In this document: positions 59,325 through 64,000 of the stretch, piece after piece
Numbering within the stretch: position 1 is the stretch's first letter
How the letters are laid out: each line of letters begins with the position of its first letter
NCBI GenBank assembly: GCA_963744305.1
Contig: CAVUTF010000009.1
Span: 1-64,000, forward strand
From: FEN-1219 sp963744305
GTDB taxonomy: Bacteria > Pseudomonadota > Gammaproteobacteria > Steroidobacterales > Rariloculaceae
Length of the DNA: 64,000 nucleotides
Direction: 5' to 3'
Notes under the pieces: model-generated
Databases searched by the model: none
What the model was told of the DNA's origin: nothing
What the model saw: only the letters and a program-made list of their open reading frames with translations
Made by a program: the position numbers and the translations under genes

Positions 59325-59540
59325 CTAGCGGGCGAAGAAATGGAGGCCGCGCCACGTCGCGGCCACCCATACTGCGGTGATCACCGCCCCGGCGACGTAC
59401 GGCTGGTCGTGGAGCAGCGCCCCCGCCACCGTGCCGTAGAGCAGCGTGGCCAGCAGCCACAGCGCCAACGGCAGATGGGACGGGTTACGCAAGACTGCCC
59501 CGATCATCCGGAGGGCGCGGTTGGTCGCGGGCGTGCTCAT
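59325..59540 (-). CDS. Small two-helix membrane protein (71 residues)
   Basis: ATG 59540 is 6 bp after the stop of the upstream gene, so the two are co-transcribed. It contains a helix around residues 23-45 (HLPLALWLLATLLYGTVAGA) and another near 48-66 (VAGAVITAVWVAATWRGL). Without a family match, it is best described as a small membrane protein of the GntR-ABC operon, which could help assemble or stabilise the ABC permease. Confidence 0.65.
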   Translation of the reverse strand: MSTPATNRALRMIGAVLRNPSHLPLALWLLATLLYGTVAGALLHDQPYVAGAVITAVWVAATWRGLHFFAR

Positions 59541-59546
59541 CGACGG

Positions 59547-60272
59547 CTACCTCGCGGCGACGATCCTGCTGAACGTGACCGGCTGCTCGCTCTCGCCTTC
59601 CTTGAACGTGCCGGAGATCGTCGAGCCGTCGGCATTCAGCGCACCGGAATACCGGGCGAGCGCCACCGTCGACTCGAGGGTGAGGCTTCGGCCCTCTTGC
59701 TCGATCTTGACCGCGGTCGCGACACCGCTCGCGATGGCCCAGCTACCCGAAGCAGTGCCGTCTGAGTTGTTGGTTAGCTTCAAAGCCACCGGCAACGGCT
59801 TGCCTCCAACGTTGAGCGAAGCGCTCCACTCCCCGGCCAAGGCCTCGTCGATAGCCGCGCTTCGCGGCGGCGCCGCGATCCGGGCGTCACCGGTCCGCGT
59901 GAGCGTGAACGGCACGGCATAGACGCTCACGAGGAAGTCACCCGACAATGTTTGACCGTCGGCGGACAGGTCGCCCTCGAAGGCCTGCACGCCCGGGTCG
60001 CTGGTTTTGAGCTCCAGTCTCACTGAGCGGCCTTCAACGGCGATGCTCCAGAGCGGAAAGCCGGTGAGCTGCTGCGAAGGGTTGCTGAAAGTGCCCGCGA
60101 GCTTGCCCGTGTCATCGAACGCGACGTCGACCGAGACTTGCACTTCGCCCGACGGCACTTGGATCGCGCCTTCCCAGTGGCCCGACGGGTCGGCCGCGGT
60201 CTCGGCACGCAGCATGGAGAATGGCACGAGCAGCGCCGTTGCAAGCGTGAACGTTCGAGCGGAGAAAACCAT
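59547..60272 (-). CDS. Exported beta-rich protein of the ABC operon
   Basis: A 241-residue protein with a signal peptide (FTLATALLVPFSMLRAE) from ATG 60272. Two similar beta-rich halves follow: GHWEGAIQVPSGEVQVSVDV ... GKLAGTFSNPSQQLTGFPL and GEWSASLNVGGKPLPVALKL ... SGSWAIASGVATAVKI, so it is an internal tandem repeat of a lipocalin-like or beta-sandwich unit. Proteins of this build often stand in front of exported alpha/beta hydrolases; here it stands alone. It follows the ABC permease by 25 bp and may work with it in the periplasm. Ligand unknown. Confidence 0.72.
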   Translation of the reverse strand: MVFSARTFTLATALLVPFSMLRAETAADPSGHWEGAIQVPSGEVQVSVDVAFDDTGKLAGTFSNPSQQLTGFPLWSIAVEGRSVRLELKTSDPGVQAFEGDLSADGQTLSGDFLVSVYAVPFTLTRTGDARIAAPPRSAAIDEALAGEWSASLNVGGKPLPVALKLTNNSDGTASGSWAIASGVATAVKIEQEGRSLTLESTVALARYSGALNADGSTISGTFKEGESEQPVTFSRIVAAR

Positions 60273-60297
60273 GACAACCTCCTTCAGTGGATTTTTT

Positions 60298-61057
60298 CTA
60301 GAAATCGCGGCGTGCGACATTCGCCGCCGCTGCATACAACAGCGCCAGTGTGAGAACGGACGCTGACGAGCAATCCGACCCAGGGCAGCGATCCCTCGAG
60401 GAAATAGGACTCTGCGGACATCACCGCAAACAGCCCGTCGATCACCAGAATCTGCTCGGCGACTCCTGCACCTATGGCAACCAGGCAGGTCAGCAGCAGC
60501 GGTCGCCAGAGATCGTTGAACACAGTGGACAGGACGAGCGCCAGACTGAAGAACACCGCGGCCACGACGAATAGGCACAGCGCATGCACGACGGCGTCGC
60601 CGACTCCGTAGCGCTGACCGATGAGTGGTGACAGCAGCGCAATCGCGAGGGACGGCACGACGACGAGCGCGAGGACCTCAGCGAGGCCCGTCGCCGCGCG
60701 CGCACTGAGCCAACGGCTGCGAGACACGGGAAGCGCGAGCGAGAACAGCACCCCGCGACCCGATCCCGACAACGGGCTCCCGCTGCCGAGCAATGCGGCG
60801 AACAGCGTCCCGAGAAAGGTCAAGTTGTCACCGAACCACTGTTGCCAGACGAAGCCGCGATAGGTTCTAGCGATGTTGATCGCGTCCTCGATGGCGGTCG
60901 TGATCGGGCCGTCCGGTACGTTCATGGCAGCGATCGTCGGAAACATTTTTTGCACCAGGGGGTACTGAAAGACGATGCCGCAGGCCGCTACGCCGAGCAC
61001 TGCCAACCCGATCAGGAATCGCCAACGCGTATCGAGCCATGATTTGTAGACCAGCAT
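60298..61057 (-). CDS. ABC-2 type transporter permease (one frameshift at the 3' end)
   Basis: About 253 residues with six membrane helices, for example FLIGLAVLGVAACGIVFQYP, LTFLGTLFAALLGSGSPLSG, LALVVVPSLAIALLSPLI and VHALCLFVVAAVFFSLALVL. The region GRGVLFSLALPVSRSRWL is typical of ABC-2 permeases beside an ATPase. A break near 60360 hides the last helix; correcting it gives LTLALLYAAAANVARRDF and a stop at 60298-60300, a much better end than the uncorrected polar tail. ATG 61057 follows the ATPase stop by one base. The system probably exports a small molecule or lipid, like YtrBC-type bacitracin-type transporters under GntR control. Confidence 0.8.
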
Positions 61058-61058
61058 G

Positions 61059-61959
61059 TCAGCCCTCCGCCGCGACCGTTTCGAGGAAGATTTCTTTCAG
61101 CGTGACCGGGAGCACGTCCACGGACACGGGCTTGAGCGCACGCGCTTCGTCGATGATGCGATCGGCGCTGGTGCTAGCGAGCACTGTGAGCACCCGCCCC
61201 TGTCGCTTCGTCCCGACGATGCCGGGCGCAGCGAAGCCGAGCTCCGGCGCGGCGCCGTCGAACACGAGCTGAATCCGCCGGTAGCTCGCGCGGATGTCGT
61301 CGAGCGCGCCTTGGACCAGCGCGCGGCCGCGCTCGATGATCGCGATGCGATCGGCAATTTGCTCGACGTCGGCGAGCTGGTGCGACGAGAGGAACACCGT
61401 CATCTCTTGGCGCGCGACGTGCGACACCAGGGCCTGCAGCACCTCCTCGGTGACTGCGGGATCGAGCCCCGACGTGGGCTCGTCCAAAATCAATAGCTCG
61501 GCGCCGCTCGACAGCGCGAGCAGCAACGCGAGCTTCGTTCGCATGCCGCGCGAAAGGTGCTTCACGAGCCTGTCCAGCGGCAGCTCGAATTTGCGCAGAT
61601 ACTCCCGCTCGAGCTCGGCTCGCCAGTGCGGATACAGGCGTGCCGTGAAGCGGATGATCTGCTCGACGCGCATTGCGTCGTACAAATCCTTCTCGTCGCT
61701 GACGAACGCCGTTCGGCGCCTGATCTCGATGCTCGACTTGGCCGTCGTCCGCCGGGAGACCGAAGACGCTCGCCGTGCCGGCTGTCGGCCGGGTCATCCC
61801 GAGCAGCACTTTGATCGTGGTCGTCTTGCCGGCGCCGTTGCGCCCGAGAAGTCCGCAGATCGAGCCTTTCGGAACCTGCAGGCTCAATCCCGCGAGCGCT
61901 TCGACATCGTCGTATCGCTTACGCAGATCGGCCGTTTCAATGATCAACGGATCAGCCAC
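61059..61959 (-). CDS. ABC transporter ATP-binding protein (one frameshift)
   Basis: About 300 residues. Walker A is LLGRNGAGKTTTIKVLLG, the signature motif is LSRGMRTKLAL, Walker B is LLILDEPTSGLDPAVTEEV and the H-loop is VFLSSHQLADVEQ. A break near 61740 separates the Walker A part from DEKDLYDAMRVEQIIRFTAR. This is the common LolD/CcmA/YtrB-like exporter ATPase. Its start overlaps the GntR stop by 8 bp, and its end is next to the permease. The C-terminal extension (VLPVTLKEIFLETVAA) is typical for ABC-2 ATPases that pair with GntR-controlled permeases. Confidence 0.87.
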
Positions 61960-62350
61960 TTTGTCCTCCCGCCTTCTTCAACCCCGCAAGCTCCGCTTCG
62001 AACAGCCGCCGGATCTCTTCATCGCTCAAACCCCGCGCGCGCAGCTTCTCTACGGTGCTCGCGACGAGCGGCTCGGCGGCGCGAACCTTGCCTGCGGCCT
62101 TGTGTCGCGTCGCGTTGCTCGACACGAACGCCCCTGCCCCGTGCTTGAGCTCGATGACACCTTCGTGCTCGAGCTCGCGATACGCCTTCGCAACCGTGTT
62201 GGCGTTGATCACGAGCTCCTCCGCGAGCGGCCGGATGCCCGGCAATTGCTCGCCGGGCCGCAGCGCCCCGGTTTCGATCGCGTGCTTCACCTGCTCCATG
62301 AGCTGGAGGTAGATGGGCACGCCTAACGATGGATTTGGCTTGACGATCAT
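61952..62350 (-). CDS. GntR-family (YtrA-like) transcriptional regulator
   Basis: A 132-residue regulator. The DNA-binding part is a GntR winged helix (VPIYLQLMEQVKHAIETGAL, IRPLAEELVINANTVAKAYR, LEHEGVIELKHGAGAFV), followed by a short helical tail (ARGLSDEEIRRLFEAELAGL) instead of a large effector domain. That is the YtrA type, which usually represses an adjacent ABC transporter operon. Consistently, the ATPase gene overlaps its end. A large double palindrome (62356-62411) stands just before its start codon and is the likely operator. The inducer is not known; YtrA relatives respond to cell-wall antibiotics. Confidence 0.9.
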   Translation of the reverse strand: MIVKPNPSLGVPIYLQLMEQVKHAIETGALRPGEQLPGIRPLAEELVINANTVAKAYRELEHEGVIELKHGAGAFVSSNATRHKAAGKVRAAEPLVASTVEKLRARGLSDEEIRRLFEAELAGLKKAGGQSG

Positions 62351-62355
62351 TTGCT

Positions 62356-62411
62356 CAACAGTGCTACAGTCCTAGCACAGTGCATACTGTGCTATAGCTG
62401 TAGTACTGTTG
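62356..62411 (-). promoter_or_regulatory. Concentric double palindrome upstream of gntR (operator)
   Basis: Inner palindrome: TAGCACAGT (62373-62381), GCAT, ACTGTGCTA (62386-62394), nine perfect bases per arm. Outer arms: CAACAGTGCTACAG (62356-62369) and CTGTAGTACTGTTG (62398-62411), 13 of 14 bases complementary. Both share one centre at 62383.5. A good -35 match (TTGACA, minus strand, 62415-62410) touches the outer arm. The element begins five bases before the ATG at 62350. Binding by the GntR dimer or tetramer is inferred. Confidence 0.75.
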
Positions 62412-62494
62412 TCAAGCCTGCGATTCGGTCGCGGTTGAACTATCGCGTCGGTGGGCTTCGAGCGAGCCGCTGCGCGGGCGGCGGATGGGACAAA

Positions 62495-63618
62495 TCACCG
62501 CCATTGACCGTCGTGTAGGACCTCGCTTGCGATGGCCAGTGCATCACGGAAGCCGGCGGCCTGAGCCCCAAGTCCAATCCGGAAGTGATCGGGTGAGTCG
62601 AAACAGTCGCCCGGCGCGGTTAGAACGCCCCGTGCCGCTAGAGATTCGCATAGCGGGCGTGAATTGCCGCCATCCTTGAGCCACGGAAATACCGTCGTTC
62701 CCCCAACCGGGCGAACCCAGCTCAGAACCCCGCCGCTCGTTCGCATGAACTCATCCAATGCCGCGAGATTCGCGCGTGTAACCCGCTCGAGGCGCTCCAA
62801 CAAACGTTCGCGATTCGTTCAGTGAGATCACAGCCAAGAACTCCGTTACGACGGAGTTCGAGATCGTGAAATACCCGCGCGCGTCGATGAGTCGTTCGCG
62901 TCGCGCCCGGTCCGCATCGATCACCCACCCGATTCTTAGACCGCTCAGCGAGTAGGCTTTCGACAAGTCGCCGATGATGATTGTGTTCGGCGGCGGGACC
63001 GCGGTCGTCGCACGCCCATCGAAGTACAGCGGATGGTAGACCTCATCAACGACCAGCGGGATTTCGCGTTCCGCCAGAGATTCCGCAAGGATTGCGAGCT
63101 CCGACGGCTCGATTACCGCGCCGGTGGGATTGTGCGGAGAGTTCACCAACACGAGTTTTGTGGCGTCGTCGACGGCGCGCAGAATTTGATCTGCACGATG
63201 CTCGAAACCGTCGTCGCGGGATAGGTCGTAGCGGCGTAGCCTGATACCCCCACGCACGTGCTTGTACCGGTATCGCGGGGAACACCAACGACGGCAGCAC
63301 CACATTGGCGCCGCCTCGGCGAACAAGCAAAAGACGGCCAAAAGCGCCTCCGAAGCGCCCGTGGTGACAACTACGCTTTCAGCATCGACGCCGTGACAAC
63401 TCGCGATTTCGGTTCTCAGATCGATGCCGCCGTTCGGTGGCGCGTACGAAAGACTAAGTCGGTCGAGCTCCGCACGCGCTTCATCGCCGCCCGAGCTCGA
63501 GGACCTCGTCCAAAGTCCACTTTGGCCCGGTGCTGGCCGCCAGGTCGTAGCGGATCGGTGGCGAGGCGAATTGATACTTGGCGAGCCAGCGATCGAGCAG
63601 AAAGGGCTCAAGGTCCAT
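62495..63618 (-). CDS. PLP-dependent class I/II aminotransferase (frameshifted)
   Basis: About 374 residues. ATG 63618 opens with LEPFLLDRWLAKYQFASPPI; the PLP Lys stands in DLSKAYSLSGLRIGWVID. The Asn and Asp that hold the cofactor are in LVNSPHNPTGAVIEPSEL and PLVVDEVYHPLYF. Breaks near 63500, 63310 and 62800 lie in the N-terminal, middle and C-terminal parts; repairing them restores FAEAGANVVLPSLVFPAIP and a normal end (RDALAIASEVLHDGQW). This is the branch of aspartate/aromatic or MalY-like aminotransferases. Substrate is unknown. It is upstream of the GntR gene on the same strand with 84 bp between. Confidence 0.82.
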
Positions 63619-63755
63619 CGAGCTAGCCGCGCACCGGCGCCGGATCGGCCGGCGGCGCCTTCTCCGGGCGCGGATGACGGCGGCCGTTCAGAATCGCGCC
63701 GATCCAAGTGAACCGTACGAGGTAGTGATAGCTCAGGAGCAGGATCGGCATCGGT

Positions 63756-64000
63756 TCATAGCCTGTATCGAATCACCTGACTCCAAAATTCCTTCGACCG
63801 CTGCCAAAGCGAGCGCTGACGCCAACGGTCGAGCTCGATCTCGGTGCCGTTCTCGACGTCGGCTAGAAAGAGGTCCTCCATGCTGGCCGCGAATTTCGCG
63901 TCGACGATGACCGCGTTGACCTCATGGTTGTGCAGGAAGCTCATATAGTCGAGGTTGCTGCTGCCGATGGTCGACCAATAGCCATCCACGACCATGGTCT
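63756..64000 (-). CDS. Phospholipase D/cardiolipin synthase-like protein, C-terminal part (cut by window edge)
   Basis: Only the end of the protein (about 80 residues) is in the window. MVVDGYWSTIGSSNLDYMSF is the second half of an HKD motif (K-x4-D) followed by the conserved GSxN loop of phospholipase D enzymes, and HNHEVNAVIVDAKFAAS matches the next strand and helix in cardiolipin synthases. The C-terminal helix (RWRQRSLWQRSKEFWSQVIR) is amphipathic and probably membrane-binding. Bacterial cardiolipin synthases join two phosphatidylglycerol molecules at the inner membrane. The gene continues beyond position 64000. Confidence 0.78.
   Translation of the reverse strand, partial: TMVVDGYWSTIGSSNLDYMSFLHNHEVNAVIVDAKFAASMEDLFLADVENGTEIELDRWRQRSLWQRSKEFWSQVIRYRL

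Overview
The window is GC-rich DNA from a Gram-negative bacterium: it encodes a TonB-dependent receptor, outer-membrane beta-barrels (LpxR-like, DUF481, autotransporter type), many Sec-exported enzymes, c-type cytochromes and lipoproteins. The mix of PQQ/beta-propeller enzymes, winged-helix/TPR regulators, exported amidohydrolase and MBL proteins, and a bacterial-type prolyl-tRNA synthetase with an editing insertion fits an uncultured gammaproteobacterium of the Steroidobacterales/Woeseiales/Xanthomonadales kind. That placement is inference. I saw no phage, integrase, transposase, CRISPR array, rRNA or tRNA.

A dominant technical feature is the number of one-base frame breaks. At least 20 genes, including the essential proS, are readable only by switching frame, and the breaks are both insertions and deletions. 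This points to uncorrected long-read errors rather than mass pseudogenisation. I therefore give full spans for broken genes and the approximate break points.

Layout. 0-10.4 kb: exported amidohydrolase and propeller, LpxR-like deacylase, DUF3313-like protein, PQQ sugar dehydrogenase, a cytochrome c-PQQ dehydrogenase translationally coupled to a periplasmic binding protein, and a glycosyltransferase. 10.5-21 kb: envelope and exported proteins (DUF481, MBL hydrolase, HpcH/HpaI-type aldolase, DUF6152-like), a PadR regulator with a three-unit operator, GNAT, a second sugar dehydrogenase, SRPBCC protein and diheme cytochrome c. 21-29 kb: LytS/LytR-type two-component pair, CBS-domain cystathionine beta-synthase-like enzyme, CPA1 antiporter, MaoC hydratase and patatin lipoprotein. 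29-36.6 kb: a large winged-helix/ATPase/TPR regulator divergent from a CoA-acylating aldehyde dehydrogenase and acyl-CoA ligase, then a DsbA-like protein. 36.6-40 kb: TonB receptor divergent from a metallophore/cobalamin-type binding protein.

40.1-48.4 kb holds the most unusual block: four co-directional genes with 9-30 bp gaps encode a membrane-anchored Hanks-type kinase, an exported Sel1-caspase, an autotransporter-type barrel and a three-CxxCH lipoprotein with PKD, cadherin-like and FN3-like modules. They look like one envelope system that senses or modifies the surface and may carry electrons.

48.5-64 kb: small hypotheticals, a parallel beta-helix protein, proS, an exported tandem carboxymuconolactone-decarboxylase-fold protein, a winged-helix/TPR regulator divergent from a YncE-like propeller, a REP-like hairpin, a NTF2-like exported protein, a GntR-ABC operon with a concentric double palindrome at its promoter, an aminotransferase, and the end of a cardiolipin synthase-like gene cut by the window edge.
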